This document shows, in pieces, positions 43,949 to 53,704 of a DNA stretch of 64,000 nt (positions are counted from its first letter, which is position 1; every line of letters begins with the position of its first letter). The DNA comes from Polaribacter aestuariivivens. Its GTDB lineage: Bacteria; Bacteroidota; Bacteroidia; Flavobacteriales; Flavobacteriaceae. The stretch covers positions 1-64,000 of the forward strand of contig NZ_VANR01000007.1 of the NCBI RefSeq assembly GCF_005885675.1, in the 5' to 3' direction. The notes under the pieces are model-generated. The model did not search any database. It had not been told where the DNA came from and saw nothing but the letters and a program-made list of their open reading frames with translations. The position numbers and the translations under genes are program-made.

Positions 43949-45838
43949 TTATTTAATTTGAAATTTATTTTGATTTGTTAAAATTATTTTTTCTGAAGCT
44001 ATAAGCATTCGCAAATGTATTAAAATGTCTTTTTCTGCAATGTTTAATAAAGTACTAATTTCTTTTGAAGATAATTTCTTTTCAACTTTTAAAATTGCAA
44101 TAATTTTTTCTGGAGTTGTATTTTTTTTGTCTTTTTTTTCTGATAAGCAAACGTCACAAATGTTACATTTTTTAGTGTTTTTTTCGTCGAAATAGGTGAG
44201 TAGCTGAATGCTTCTACAAACATCATGATTTGCAACATAATTAAGTAAATCTGTTGCTTTTTTTTCTTTTTGAAGCAAAAACTGTTTCATGTTTTTTGAA
44301 AAACGATTAATAGTTTTATCATCTTCTCTCGGAACTAAAAATAAAATAGATGTTTCTGCTTGAACAGGTATATAGTTTACAAACTCTAATTCTTGTAGTT
44401 TTTTTAGATTTTCTATCACTTTTTGAGATGTAATACCTGCTTTTTTAGCAATAAAAAATTCATCAATTTTTATTTCACTTTCAAAAAGTCCGCCATAAGT
44501 TCTTAGTAAAATACCTATAAATATTTTTAATGCGTCATTTTTATGGCTAAATTTTAAAATATTAGAATGATGCGTAATAAATTGTAAGGTAGATTTTTTG
44601 TTGTAATTGTTACTTAGTTCAATGATACCATAATTGGAAATTATTTTAAGTACTGCATCTGTTTTTAAAACAGAAAAATTATATTTTTTTGAGAATTCTA
44701 AAATATTAAAATCAAAAGGAGTTGTGGCAATTTCTCCATTTGAAATTCTGAAATATTGGTATAGTTTTTTATGAATTTCCTTTATTTCGGTTATGGTTGG
44801 TAATGAGTTAAATAATTGCTCTTTATATAAAGCAATGTCATGATTATTGTATAGTAAAACTGCAAAAGATTTTTTATTATTTCTTCCAGCTCTACCTGTT
44901 TCTTGCACGTAATTTTCTATACTAAAAGGTAAATTATAATGTATAACCAAGCCAACATTAGGTTTATCTATACCCATTCCAAATGCATTTGTAGCTACCA
45001 TAATTGGTGTTTTTTCCTGCATCCAATTATCAAAAGAAATTTGTTTGTGAATTGCAGATAAACCACCGTGATAAAAACTACTTTTAAAGTTGTTTGCATT
45101 TAAAAAATTAGCAATTTCTTCTGTTTTTTTTCTGGTATTGGCGTATATAATTGCTGGTGATTTTGTTTTTTTAAAAATTTGAACAAGTCGCTCTAGTTTG
45201 TCTTCTAATTTAAAAACTTGGTATGCTAGATTATTTTTGTAAAATGATTTTCTAAAAACTTCAGGAGATTTAAGTTCTAAGTTTTTAGCAATATCTTCAA
45301 TTACTTTTTTGTTAGCAGTTGCTGTAAGAGCAATAAAAGGAACTTTTGAATTTAGCTCTCTAAGGATTTTAATTTTTCTGTAAGAAGGTCTAAAATCATG
45401 TCCCCATTCAGAAATACAGTGAGCTTCATCAATGGCAATTAAGTTTAAATTAATTTCTTTTATTTTTTGCTGTATGAAGGTAGATTGTAATCGTTCAGGA
45501 GAAATGTATAAAAATTTAACATTGCCAAACTTGATATTATCAAACAAAGTAATTATTTCATTTGTATCGTTTCCAGAAGGAATTGTAACCGCTTTTATGC
45601 CAATTTTTTTTAAGTTTTCTACTTGATCTTGCATTAATGCAATTAATGGTGAAATTACCAAGCAAACTCCTGGTTTTAAAAGTGCAGGTATTTGAAAACA
45701 AAACGATTTTCCTGCGCCAGTTGGTAATAAAGTAATAACGTCTTTCTGGTTTACTACAGCAGTAATTACTTCTTTTTGAGGAGCTCTAAATTCAGTAAAT
45801 CCCCAATATTTAGCGAGTATTTGTTCTGGAGAAATCAT
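43949..45838 (-). CDS. recQ: ATP-dependent DNA helicase RecQ
   Basis: This 629 aa SF2 helicase unwinds DNA 3' to 5' in recombination and repair. Walker A is LLPTGAGKS, the DExH box is AIDEAHCISEWGHDFR with the RecQ aromatic loop, and motif VI is QETGRAGR. The zinc-binding module contains CRSIQLL then CNICDVC, and a C-terminal winged helix follows (KIIAILKVEKKLSSKEISTLLN). No HRDC domain is seen. ATG 45838 is chosen because it overlaps the preceding stop as ATGA; the open frame's TTG at 45847 is less likely. This copy looks intact. Confidence 0.92.
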   Translation of the reverse strand: MISPEQILAKYWGFTEFRAPQKEVITAVVNQKDVITLLPTGAGKSFCFQIPALLKPGVCLVISPLIALMQDQVENLKKIGIKAVTIPSGNDTNEIITLFDNIKFGNVKFLYISPERLQSTFIQQKIKEINLNLIAIDEAHCISEWGHDFRPSYRKIKILRELNSKVPFIALTATANKKVIEDIAKNLELKSPEVFRKSFYKNNLAYQVFKLEDKLERLVQIFKKTKSPAIIYANTRKKTEEIANFLNANNFKSSFYHGGLSAIHKQISFDNWMQEKTPIMVATNAFGMGIDKPNVGLVIHYNLPFSIENYVQETGRAGRNNKKSFAVLLYNNHDIALYKEQLFNSLPTITEIKEIHKKLYQYFRISNGEIATTPFDFNILEFSKKYNFSVLKTDAVLKIISNYGIIELSNNYNKKSTLQFITHHSNILKFSHKNDALKIFIGILLRTYGGLFESEIKIDEFFIAKKAGITSQKVIENLKKLQELEFVNYIPVQAETSILFLVPREDDKTINRFSKNMKQFLLQKEKKATDLLNYVANHDVCRSIQLLTYFDEKNTKKCNICDVCLSEKKDKKNTTPEKIIAILKVEKKLSSKEISTLLNIAEKDILIHLRMLIASEKIILTNQNKFQIK

Positions 45839-46377
45839 AATTCGCAAGAAAGCGAATTTAAAATAAAGTCTGTACGCTCTTTTACGTTTCCAAAAGGTAC
45901 ATTTATAATTTTATACCCTAAATCTTTATATGCTTTTACTAAGTATTCGTCTATAATTACAGACTGTTCAAAGGTTTCATATCGTTCATTATCTGTGGTG
46001 TGAATTTCTTTCCACGGCGAAAAATGAAAAATACAATCATACTTATATTTCTTACTTTTTTCAATAAAAGTATTAGGATATGAAGTTTTAAAATAATTCA
46101 TGTAGGCATGCACATCTGGAATTCCTCTGTCAAAAAAAACAATTTCTTTTTTTGATTGTTCTGCAATCAAATATTGTTTTTCTCTACCTTCAAGTAAAAG
46201 TTTACTAAAAAGTAATGGTTCTGTTAAAAAAAGTTGGTCTATCCCTTTTTCTTTTGCCTGTAAGGTTACTTCTCTAGACACTTCTTCCATGCAAAAATAA
46301 TTTTTAGAAATAAGACTGTTAAGAACTGTAGTTTTACCAGTTCCAGGTCCTCCAATAAGCACTATTTTTTTTTGCAT
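45835..46377 (-). CDS. AAA family ATPase/kinase-like NTPase (AAA_28)
   Basis: This 180 aa protein is a single small P-loop domain. Walker A is IGGPGTGKTTV (residues 8-18), the EEVSREV segment follows, and FFDRGIPDVHAYM is the Walker B-like block. It resembles the AAA_28 family of predicted nucleotide or metabolite kinases in Bacteroidota; no substrate is known. ATG 46377 is chosen because it starts just before the P-loop, in contrast to an upstream start at 46395. Its stop overlaps recQ by 4 nt. Confidence 0.8.
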   Translation of the reverse strand: MQKKIVLIGGPGTGKTTVLNSLISKNYFCMEEVSREVTLQAKEKGIDQLFLTEPLLFSKLLLEGREKQYLIAEQSKKEIVFFDRGIPDVHAYMNYFKTSYPNTFIEKSKKYKYDCIFHFSPWKEIHTTDNERYETFEQSVIIDEYLVKAYKDLGYKIINVPFGNVKERTDFILNSLSCEL

Positions 46378-46473
46378 TTTACAAAAATAAATCATTCCCT
46401 TTATAAAACTAATTTTTAATGTAATTTTGTGATTTGTTATTTGAAAATAGTTTAATAAATTTTTAAGAATATT

Positions 46474-46755
46474 ATGAGTAAGAAAGACGAATTTTATCGC
46501 AAACTAAAAGCTCAACTTGATGACACAACAAGTTTTCCAGCAGACTATTTGTATAAATTTATTGTACCTACAACAAAAAATCAAGAAACAGAAGTGGAAG
46601 CACTTTTTAATAACAAAGGTGCAGTTATTACTACAAAAAAGTCTAAAACAGGTAAATATGTAAGCGTTTCAATTATTTTAAAATTAAATACTTCAGACGA
46701 AGTAATATCGTTATACAAAAAAGCAGAAAAAATCGAAGGAATTATATCTTTATAA
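46474..46755 (+). CDS. DUF493 (YbeD-like) family protein
   Basis: This 93 aa cytoplasmic protein contains FPADYLYKFIVP and the ferredoxin-like pattern of DUF493/YbeD, with KYVSVSIILKLNTSDEVISLYKKAEKIEGI near the C terminus. YbeD in Escherichia coli lies near lipoate genes and is thought to be regulatory; the role here is unknown. It lies 10 nt upstream of the PPIase operon and may be its first gene. Confidence 0.8.
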   Translation: MSKKDEFYRKLKAQLDDTTSFPADYLYKFIVPTTKNQETEVEALFNNKGAVITTKKSKTGKYVSVSIILKLNTSDEVISLYKKAEKIEGIISL

Positions 46756-46765
46756 TATTGTAATT

Positions 46766-48403
46766 ATGAAAAACAACGTTTTATCAATACTTTTTTTACT
46801 ATTAACCATTACTTTTTATGGTCAAAAAAAAGAAAAAACATTATTAACTATTGATGGCGAAAAAATAACAGTTAATGAGTTTAAACGAGTTTATGAAAAA
46901 AATTTAGACGCAATTGATAACGAAGAATCTAAGGATGTTGAAAACAATTTAGAACTTTTTATTAACTACAAGTTAAAAGTTAACGAAGCTTATAAATTGA
47001 AATATGATACTTTACCATCATATAAAAGAGAAATAGAAACCTATAAAAATCAACTTTCAGCACCATATTTGCAAGACACTACTTTTATAGAAACTTTGGT
47101 AAAAGACGTTTACTTTAGAACTAAAAATGAAATTAAAGCAAAACATATTTTAGTAAGAATTTCTAGAGACGCAACACCAAATGATACTTTAGCAGCGTTT
47201 AATAAAATTACAGAAATTAGAAATAGAATTGTAAATGGAGAAGATTTTGAGAAAATAGCATATGAAACTTCGGAAGATGCTTCAGCTCAAGACGATCCAA
47301 AAACAGGTAGAATTGGTAACAAAGGAAACTTAGGTTATTTTTCGGCATTTGATATGGTTTCCGAATTTGAAGATAATGCATACAAAACAAAAGTTGGTCA
47401 AGTTTCAACACCTTTTAGAACGCAATTCGGATATCATATTGTAAAAGTTGACGATGTAAGACCCTCACTTGGTGAAATTGAAATTGCACATATCTTGGTT
47501 GCAGATACTACCTCTTTAGGAAAAAATAAAATAAACGAAGTGTTTACTAAATTACAGCAGAATCAAAAATTTGAAGATTTGGTAACACAATATTCAGATG
47601 ATAGAAACACCAAGAAAAATGGAGGTAAATTAAGAAAGTTTAAAAAAGGAAGAATGCTAGCACCTATTGAAAATGCAGCATTTTCCTTAGAAAAAGAAGG
47701 TGATTATTCTGCGCCAATTAAAACACGTTATGGTTGGCACATCATAAAACTAATTAAAAAGTATCCAGTAAAATCTTTTGATGAACTTGAAAAAGAGTTG
47801 AGAAATCAAATTAAAAAAAGCTCAAGAATGCAGCTTTCGGAAACAGCTGTAATTAATAAGCTAAAAACAACTTATAAAATTACAGAAAATGAAGAAGCAA
47901 AAAAAATATTGAATCGAAAGAACCTAAGAGCAATACCAAAAGATTCTTTGCAAAAGGTTATTTTAACAATTAATAACAAACAAATTAAGCAAGAGGCATT
48001 CATCAATTACATTCGAAACAGAAGACACAAACCTGTATATTTGTTATTTGACATGTTTAAAAATCAAGAAATACTAACTTATTATAAAGATAATTTGGTA
48101 TATATAGAACCAGAATATGCACACGTTTTAAAAGAATATGAAGATGGTTTGTTACTTTTTGAACTGATGCAGCAAAAAATTTGGGAAGCTTCTTCTAAAG
48201 ACACTTTAGGATTGAAAAACTATTTCGAAACCAATAAAAATAAATATCAGTCCAAAGAACTAAAAAATGTCAAAGGAGAAGTAATGAATGATTATCAAAA
48301 CTTCCTAGAAAAAAATTGGATTGCAGACTTGAGAAAAAAGAGTAAGATTAAAGTAAATAAAAGAGAATTAAAAAAACTAATTAAATTTTACAAAAAAGAC
48401 TAA
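46766..48403 (+). CDS. Periplasmic peptidyl-prolyl isomerase with two parvulin domains
   Basis: This 545 aa protein has a signal peptide (1-19, ending TFYGQ), an N-terminal SurA-like helical chaperone region, two PpiC rotamase domains (about 120-230 and 235-340, each with the AKHILV/IAHILV and FGYHIVKV/YGWHIIKL signatures) and a C-terminal helical region of about 190 residues. It probably helps fold outer-membrane proteins. The stop overlaps the next start (TAATG), and together with the next two genes it forms a chaperone operon. Confidence 0.9.
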   Translation: MKNNVLSILFLLLTITFYGQKKEKTLLTIDGEKITVNEFKRVYEKNLDAIDNEESKDVENNLELFINYKLKVNEAYKLKYDTLPSYKREIETYKNQLSAPYLQDTTFIETLVKDVYFRTKNEIKAKHILVRISRDATPNDTLAAFNKITEIRNRIVNGEDFEKIAYETSEDASAQDDPKTGRIGNKGNLGYFSAFDMVSEFEDNAYKTKVGQVSTPFRTQFGYHIVKVDDVRPSLGEIEIAHILVADTTSLGKNKINEVFTKLQQNQKFEDLVTQYSDDRNTKKNGGKLRKFKKGRMLAPIENAAFSLEKEGDYSAPIKTRYGWHIIKLIKKYPVKSFDELEKELRNQIKKSSRMQLSETAVINKLKTTYKITENEEAKKILNRKNLRAIPKDSLQKVILTINNKQIKQEAFINYIRNRRHKPVYLLFDMFKNQEILTYYKDNLVYIEPEYAHVLKEYEDGLLLFELMQQKIWEASSKDTLGLKNYFETNKNKYQSKELKNVKGEVMNDYQNFLEKNWIADLRKKSKIKVNKRELKKLIKFYKKD

Positions 48404-49248
48404 TGAGATTTTTATTGATAGCTTTTTGCATATTCACACTCACTTCTTGTGATTATTTTACAGTTAAAGAAAAAGAAACTACTTCTTCTGAAATTGTTGC
48501 TATTGTTAATACAGATAAACTTTTTAGAGAAGATTTAAAAAATGTTTTGCCCAATAATATTTCAAAAGAAGATAGTATAGTTTTAGTAAAAAGCTACATT
48601 CAAGATTGGGCAATCAAAAAGCTTTTTTTAAAGAAAGCCGAAAATAATAGTTCTTTAGAAAGTTTACAAGAAATAGACCTTTTGGTAAACGATTACCGAG
48701 AAAGTTTACTAATCAACAAGTACAAAACAGAAATTATTAATCAAAAATTAGATACTATAATTTCTGAAGAAGAAATAGAAACTTATTATAATTTAAATAA
48801 AGATAATTTTAAGTTGAATGAAGAATTAGTGAAAGCTAAATATATTTCTTTTGATAAAGATTTAAAAAATGAAAAAGAAATTATAAAACTCTTTCAATCA
48901 GATAAAATTGAAGATCAAGAAGAACTAGAAAGAAAGCAATTAAGCTTCAAAATTTACGACTTAAATGACTCTGTTTGGACAGAACTAGATAAGATTTTGT
49001 TAAAAGTACCGTTTTCTAAAGAAAATCTGTTAAAAAAAACAAAATTCATTCAAAAACAAGACTCATTAAGTTTATATTTGGTGGCTGTAAAAGACATTCT
49101 ACCAAGAAACGAAATAGCACCATTAAGTTATATAGAGTCTAAAATAAAACAAATGATTTTACACAAACGTAAAATTGAACTAATTAGAGATATTGAAAAA
49201 ATAATAGTAAAAGATGCCACAAAAAATAACAATTTTAAAATATATTAA
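48403..49248 (+). CDS. Periplasmic lipoprotein, SurA-like without a rotamase domain
   Basis: This 281 aa protein has a lipoprotein signal (C16 in LTSC) and an all-helical sequence with EIVAIVNTDKLFREDLKNVLP, as in SurA/PrsA N-terminal domains, but no PpiC domain. It probably works as a chaperone subunit in the outer-membrane biogenesis group encoded around it. It overlaps the upstream gene by 1 nt and the downstream gene by 35 nt. No named family was recognised; the chaperone role comes from position and sequence pattern. Confidence 0.75.
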   Translation: MRFLLIAFCIFTLTSCDYFTVKEKETTSSEIVAIVNTDKLFREDLKNVLPNNISKEDSIVLVKSYIQDWAIKKLFLKKAENNSSLESLQEIDLLVNDYRESLLINKYKTEIINQKLDTIISEEEIETYYNLNKDNFKLNEELVKAKYISFDKDLKNEKEIIKLFQSDKIEDQEELERKQLSFKIYDLNDSVWTELDKILLKVPFSKENLLKKTKFIQKQDSLSLYLVAVKDILPRNEIAPLSYIESKIKQMILHKRKIELIRDIEKIIVKDATKNNNFKIY

Positions 49249-50596
49249 AATACTTCCAGTAATTACTTTTTTATTCATTGGACTGCAAACAACAAATGCT
49301 CAAAAGGTAAAAATTGATGGAGTTGCAGTAGTTGTGGGTAAAAACATTGTTTTAGATTCTGATATTGCAAAGTTTAAACAAGAAGTTGAGTTAAGAAGTG
49401 AAGGTAAAGTAACATTTACAAAATGCGAAATGTTAGAAGAACTTATGCAACAAAAACTACTTTCACATCACGCAGTAATTGATAGTGTTACTGTAACAGA
49501 TGATGAAGTAAACATGAGTGTTGAACGAAGTGTAGAGTATTTTGCGAGTCAATTTGGTTCAGTAGACAAAGCAATTAAAGCATATGGTTTTAATGATTTA
49601 GATGATTTAAAAGCAGAGTTGTATAATGTTCAAAAAGAAAACAAATTAGTAGAAAAAGAACAAAATAAAATTACTGAAAAGGTAGATGTTACACCAGAAG
49701 AAGTACGTTTGTATTACAACGGACTAAAAAAAGATGGTGAATTACCAGAGTTTACTGCAGAAGTAGAATTGGCACAAATTGTTTTAAACGCAGAACCTAC
49801 AAAAGAAGAAAACGACAAAGTAATTGCAGAGCTAAACCAGTTAAAACAAGAAATTTTAGATGGAGCAAGCTTTAGAATGAAAGCAGTTATTAACTCTAAA
49901 GACCCTGGAGTTACCCAAAATGGTGGTAGAATGGAGGTTACCAAAGAATCTAATTATATTAAAGAATTTAAAGAAGTGTCATTTCAGCTAGATTTAAATC
50001 AAATTTCAGAACCATTTAAAACAGCTTTTGGATACCACATTATTCAATTGCATGAAATCAAAGGAAACACTAGAGTTGTTTCTCATATTTTACTTCAACC
50101 AGAAATTCCTGAAAGTAGATTAAAAGAAACGCAAGATAAATTAGAGTCGATCAAACAAGATATTAAAGATGGTAAAATCACTTTTGATGAAGCCGTAAAA
50201 AAATATTCTATGGATGATGATTCTAAAAATAACGCAGGCTTAATTTTAAATCCCTATACAGGAGAATCTAAATTCGATCTAACAAGAATGGACCCAGCTT
50301 TTTACGCAAGAGTAAATGATTTAAAAACTGGAGAAATGACGGATGTTTTTTATGATGAAAATAGAGAAGGCTTAAAAATGTATAAATTTATTTTAATGAA
50401 AGAAAGAACAGATACACACACTGCAGATATTGTTCAAGATTACGTTAAAATTCAAGATTTAGCCTTAAAGAAAAAGAAAGAAGAAACCATTGAAAAATGG
50501 TCTAAAGATAAAATTAAAGATACTTACATTAAAATTTCGGAAGATCACGCAAGTTGTAAGTTTGAAAAAAATTGGAAAAAAGACGCGAATAAATAA
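49214..50596 (+). CDS. SurA-like periplasmic peptidyl-prolyl isomerase
   Basis: This 460 aa protein has a signal peptide (1-29, ending TNAQ), a SurA N-terminal chaperone domain (KIDGVAVVVGKNIVLDSDI and onward) and two parvulin regions; the first holds EVELAQIVL and FGYHIIQL, the second VVSHILLQ and later diverged motifs. SurA escorts outer-membrane proteins through the periplasm. The 35 nt overlap with the upstream lipoprotein is genuine, because the signal peptide requires ATG 49214. The MoxR gene follows with a 1-nt overlap. Confidence 0.9.
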   Translation: MPQKITILKYIKILPVITFLFIGLQTTNAQKVKIDGVAVVVGKNIVLDSDIAKFKQEVELRSEGKVTFTKCEMLEELMQQKLLSHHAVIDSVTVTDDEVNMSVERSVEYFASQFGSVDKAIKAYGFNDLDDLKAELYNVQKENKLVEKEQNKITEKVDVTPEEVRLYYNGLKKDGELPEFTAEVELAQIVLNAEPTKEENDKVIAELNQLKQEILDGASFRMKAVINSKDPGVTQNGGRMEVTKESNYIKEFKEVSFQLDLNQISEPFKTAFGYHIIQLHEIKGNTRVVSHILLQPEIPESRLKETQDKLESIKQDIKDGKITFDEAVKKYSMDDDSKNNAGLILNPYTGESKFDLTRMDPAFYARVNDLKTGEMTDVFYDENREGLKMYKFILMKERTDTHTADIVQDYVKIQDLALKKKKEETIEKWSKDKIKDTYIKISEDHASCKFEKNWKKDANK

Positions 50597-51549
50597 TGTC
50601 AGACGTACAAGCAGTTAAGAATTTAGTTGGCAAATACGAACAACTTCAATCAGAAATAGGAAAAATTATTATAGGACAACAAGAAGCAGTAAATTTTACG
50701 TTGCTTTCTATATTTTGTGGAGGTCATTCACTTTTAATTGGAGTACCTGGTTTGGCAAAAACATTGTTGGTAAATACGGTTTCAGAAGCATTAGGGCTTA
50801 ATTTTAAGAGAATTCAGTTTACACCAGATTTAATGCCTTCAGATATATTAGGAAGTGAAATTTTAGATGAAAACAGACAGTTTAAATTTATAAAAGGACC
50901 TATCTTTTCCAATATTATTTTAGCAGACGAAATTAACAGAACACCACCAAAAACGCAAGCAGCTTTGTTGGAAGCAATGCAAGAGCGCAGTGTAACTATT
51001 TCTGGACATCATTACAAATTAGAGTTACCATTTTTTGTTTTGGCAACTCAAAACCCAATAGAACAAGAAGGTACTTATCCTTTACCAGAAGCGCAGTTAG
51101 ATAGGTTTATGTTTTCTATAAATTTAGAATATCCAACATTTCAGCAAGAAGTTCAGGTTGTTAAAAACACGACTTCTAGTTTACAAAATAAAGTAAATTC
51201 TATTTTTTCTGGAGCAGAAATTATAGAAATTCAAAACTTAATTCGCAAAATTCCTGTAGCTGATAATGTAATTGAATATGCAGTTGGTTTGGTTGGTAAA
51301 ACAAGACCAAAATCTGAACAAGCAACAGATTTGGTAAAAAGTTATTTAGATTGGGGTGCAGGACCAAGAGCATCACAAAATTTAATTTTAGCAGCAAAAT
51401 CGCATGCAGCAGTTCATGGTAAATTTTCTCCGGATATTGAGGATGTAAAAGCAGTTGCAATTCCTATTTTATCTCATAGAATTGTAAAAAACTACAAAGC
51501 AGAAGCTGAAGGTATTACAATAGCAAATATTATTACTTCCTTATTATAA
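50596..51549 (+). CDS. MoxR family AAA+ ATPase
   Basis: This 317 aa cytoplasmic ATPase has Walker A GVPGLAKT, Walker B IILADEINRTPPKTQAALLEAM, sensor FVLATQNPIEQEGTYPLPEAQLDRF and the C-terminal GAGPRASQNLILAAKSHA segment, all typical of MoxR/RavA chaperones that work with von Willebrand factor-A proteins in maturing other complexes. No VWA partner (DUF58 or BatA/B) follows here, unlike in many Bacteroidota. It overlaps the SurA-like gene by 1 nt (TAATG). Its stop lies 14 nt from the convergent PhyH gene. Confidence 0.92.
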   Translation: MSDVQAVKNLVGKYEQLQSEIGKIIIGQQEAVNFTLLSIFCGGHSLLIGVPGLAKTLLVNTVSEALGLNFKRIQFTPDLMPSDILGSEILDENRQFKFIKGPIFSNIILADEINRTPPKTQAALLEAMQERSVTISGHHYKLELPFFVLATQNPIEQEGTYPLPEAQLDRFMFSINLEYPTFQQEVQVVKNTTSSLQNKVNSIFSGAEIIEIQNLIRKIPVADNVIEYAVGLVGKTRPKSEQATDLVKSYLDWGAGPRASQNLILAAKSHAAVHGKFSPDIEDVKAVAIPILSHRIVKNYKAEAEGITIANIITSLL

Positions 51550-51563
51550 GTTGGTTAGGTTTT

Positions 51564-52292
51564 TTAGAAAACTTCAGGACATTCAACTTTTAATAGTTGA
51601 CTTTCTGTAGGCAAATTTTGTTCATCTCTAAATTTAAAAATAGCAGGATTTTTCTCGAAGAAAATAATGTCTAAAGAAAACCTGTTTTTCCCATAAATTC
51701 CTCTATGAATCATATTGGCAGAAAAAAGTAAAACATCTTTTCTATTTAAAGATAGTAATTTACTGTTTTTAATAGAGTCACTTGGCTTTTTATTGTTTAA
51801 AGAGTTTCTTACTTCGTATGCTTCTTTACTATCCCATTTTTTATGAGTTTTTGGTATCAATTCTATACCTAATTCATGCGTAAAAGGTATTCTTACATGA
51901 ACTATGTTTTGAGATTGAATAGCCTTTTTTTGTTCAATTTCACTCAAACCAGTATACTGTACATCTCTGTGCCAATAATTTTCTTGCTTCTTGTTTTTCG
52001 GATCAAAAAAAAGTTGTGTATTTAAAAATGTAGGATTTTCAAACTCTAAAAGCTTCACGAGTTTTTTTTGTGCAATAAATTTAAATAATGTGTCTTTTTC
52101 GCTATTATTTAAATACTTAGAAGAAGTGATGCTGTGACTGTTAATTGAACCTTCATTATAGTAACTAGCGTATTCTTTTAACCAATGATTATGAAATTTC
52201 ACAATAATAGGTTCTATTTTTAAAAGCTCTTTTTCTTCAAAAAAGTTTGGATAAAAGCAGTAACCATCTTTTGTGTAATTTCCTTTTTTCAT
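51564..52292 (-). CDS. Phytanoyl-CoA dioxygenase (PhyH) family protein
   Basis: This 242 aa protein has the iron site of 2-oxoglutarate/Fe(II) dioxygenases: HxD in YWHRDVQYTG, the distal histidine in ANMIHRGIYG and an arginine in GKNRFSLDIIFF. The N terminus (GYCFYPNFFEEKELLKI) is typical of PhyH proteins. PhyH enzymes hydroxylate diverse metabolites, including osmolytes; the substrate is not predictable. It lies 59 nt downstream of rsmD on the same strand, probably a loose neighbour. Confidence 0.82.
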   Translation of the reverse strand: MKKGNYTKDGYCFYPNFFEEKELLKIEPIIVKFHNHWLKEYASYYNEGSINSHSITSSKYLNNSEKDTLFKFIAQKKLVKLLEFENPTFLNTQLFFDPKNKKQENYWHRDVQYTGLSEIEQKKAIQSQNIVHVRIPFTHELGIELIPKTHKKWDSKEAYEVRNSLNNKKPSDSIKNSKLLSLNRKDVLLFSANMIHRGIYGKNRFSLDIIFFEKNPAIFKFRDEQNLPTESQLLKVECPEVF

Positions 52293-52351
52293 TTGTATAA
52301 ATGTAATAAAAGAATTTAAACTAAGTTCGTTTGCTTATTCTTAGAGAATAT

Positions 52352-52903
52352 TTATTCTTCTTCAGAAAAGTTTTCAAAAAAACTAAACACATTTCCTCCA
52401 TACCTTTTATCATATGAGTGATTTTCGTGTTCAGATAAATCTGTATGTTTAGAGTGCTCAATAATTAAAACTCCACCTTCGTTTAAAATATTTCTTTCAA
52501 AAACAATTGCTGCAATTTTTAAAAATTGTTCTTTTTCAAAATCATAAGGTGGATCTGCAAAAATAACATCCGCTTTTAAGGGTGTTTTTTCCAAAAACTT
52601 ATACACATCACTTTTATAAGTGTTTATATTAAATTCAAACTCTTTAGAAGTAGTATTAATGTATTTTACACAATTATAATGTGCATCAATTGCAGTAATG
52701 TTTTTAGTTCCTCTAGAAGCAAATTCATAGCTTATATTTCCTGTTCCAGAAAATAAATCTATTACACTAATACCATCAAAATAAAAGTGGTTATTTAAGA
52801 TGTTAAATAACGATTCTTTTGCCATGTCCGTTGTTGGACGAACTGGTAAGTTTTTTGGAGCAGATAAACGTCTTCCTTTAAATTTTCCTGAAATTATTCT
52901 CAT
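52352..52903 (-). CDS. rsmD: 16S rRNA (guanine966-N2)-methyltransferase
   Basis: This 183 aa enzyme methylates G966 of 16S rRNA. It opens MRIISGKFKGRRLSAPKNLPVRPTTDMAKESLFNIL, contains the SAM-binding motif DLFSGTGNISYEFASRG and the NPPY-type motif ADPPYDF, and ends with GGVLIIEHSKH. The length is normal. It overlaps the preceding DUF3822 gene by 1 nt (TAATG), so the two are translated together. Confidence 0.95.
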   Translation of the reverse strand: MRIISGKFKGRRLSAPKNLPVRPTTDMAKESLFNILNNHFYFDGISVIDLFSGTGNISYEFASRGTKNITAIDAHYNCVKYINTTSKEFEFNINTYKSDVYKFLEKTPLKADVIFADPPYDFEKEQFLKIAAIVFERNILNEGGVLIIEHSKHTDLSEHENHSYDKRYGGNVFSFFENFSEEE

Positions 52904-53694
52904 TAACCTAAAAGTATAAAATTAGCGTGTTTTTGCAAATCTAACTTATTAAAAATGGTATTGTTGCTTTCTAAAAAAGAAACGTTTTTAATATACTTAT
53001 AAATCAGTTTATAAATATCAGATTCTACTGAAATTTCTCCTGTTAAATGCAGTGGAAATTCGTTTGTATTTAATTGTAATTGTTCTGCAACAAACAAAAC
53101 ATAGTATAAGAAATCTTCTTTTGAATGGTATGTGAAAGAATTAGAAAGTATTAGTTGTTTTTTTTCTAAAACAACAATATCTAGTGTTGTTTTAGAAACG
53201 TTTACAAACATTGCTTTTTGCTCTTTATTGTTTTTTTGGGTAAACTTATCTATCAATAAAGTATTATGATGTTTGTATTCGAATTCGCCAAAATTATTGA
53301 ACAAATAGTTGTTAATATTTATGTACGGAACAAAAATATTTTTAGCGTCATTACTTTCCAAATCGTCAAAGGCAATAAAATCGGTGGCAAGAACTTTAAT
53401 GTTAAAGTTTAAATAAGAGGTTAAGTTTTTCTCATTAAAATACTCATTAGGTACAATTGTAAAAAGATTGTTTTGATGTATTACTTCAACATTATCAAAA
53501 TCTTGTTGTAGGTGAGTATCATTTTTAAAAATAGCTTCAATTTCAGATAATAAATTTTCTGGATTTTGCTGAGTTTTTTCAAACTGATACGCACAGAAAT
53601 GTATATCTTTTTTTGATATACTATCTTTGATAGAAAAAGAAAATCCATCCAAATTAAATTGGATGGATAAAATTTTATTTTTGGTGTTTTTCAA
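52903..53694 (-). CDS. DUF3822 family protein
   Basis: This protein of about 263 aa has the ILSIQFNLDGFSFSIKD opening and the actin-like fold pattern of DUF3822, a Bacteroidota family usually found next to rsmD. No function is known. The open frame reaches 53775, but that would overlap the upstream gene by 71 nt with unusual basic residues; TTG 53694, 11 nt after the upstream stop at 53705, gives the expected start next to KNTKNKILSIQ. The start choice is uncertain. Confidence 0.75.
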   Translation of the reverse strand: MKNTKNKILSIQFNLDGFSFSIKDSISKKDIHFCAYQFEKTQQNPENLLSEIEAIFKNDTHLQQDFDNVEVIHQNNLFTIVPNEYFNEKNLTSYLNFNIKVLATDFIAFDDLESNDAKNIFVPYININNYLFNNFGEFEYKHHNTLLIDKFTQKNNKEQKAMFVNVSKTTLDIVVLEKKQLILSNSFTYHSKEDFLYYVLFVAEQLQLNTNEFPLHLTGEISVESDIYKLIYKYIKNVSFLESNNTIFNKLDLQKHANFILLG

Positions 53695-53704
53695 AATAGG
53701 TATG

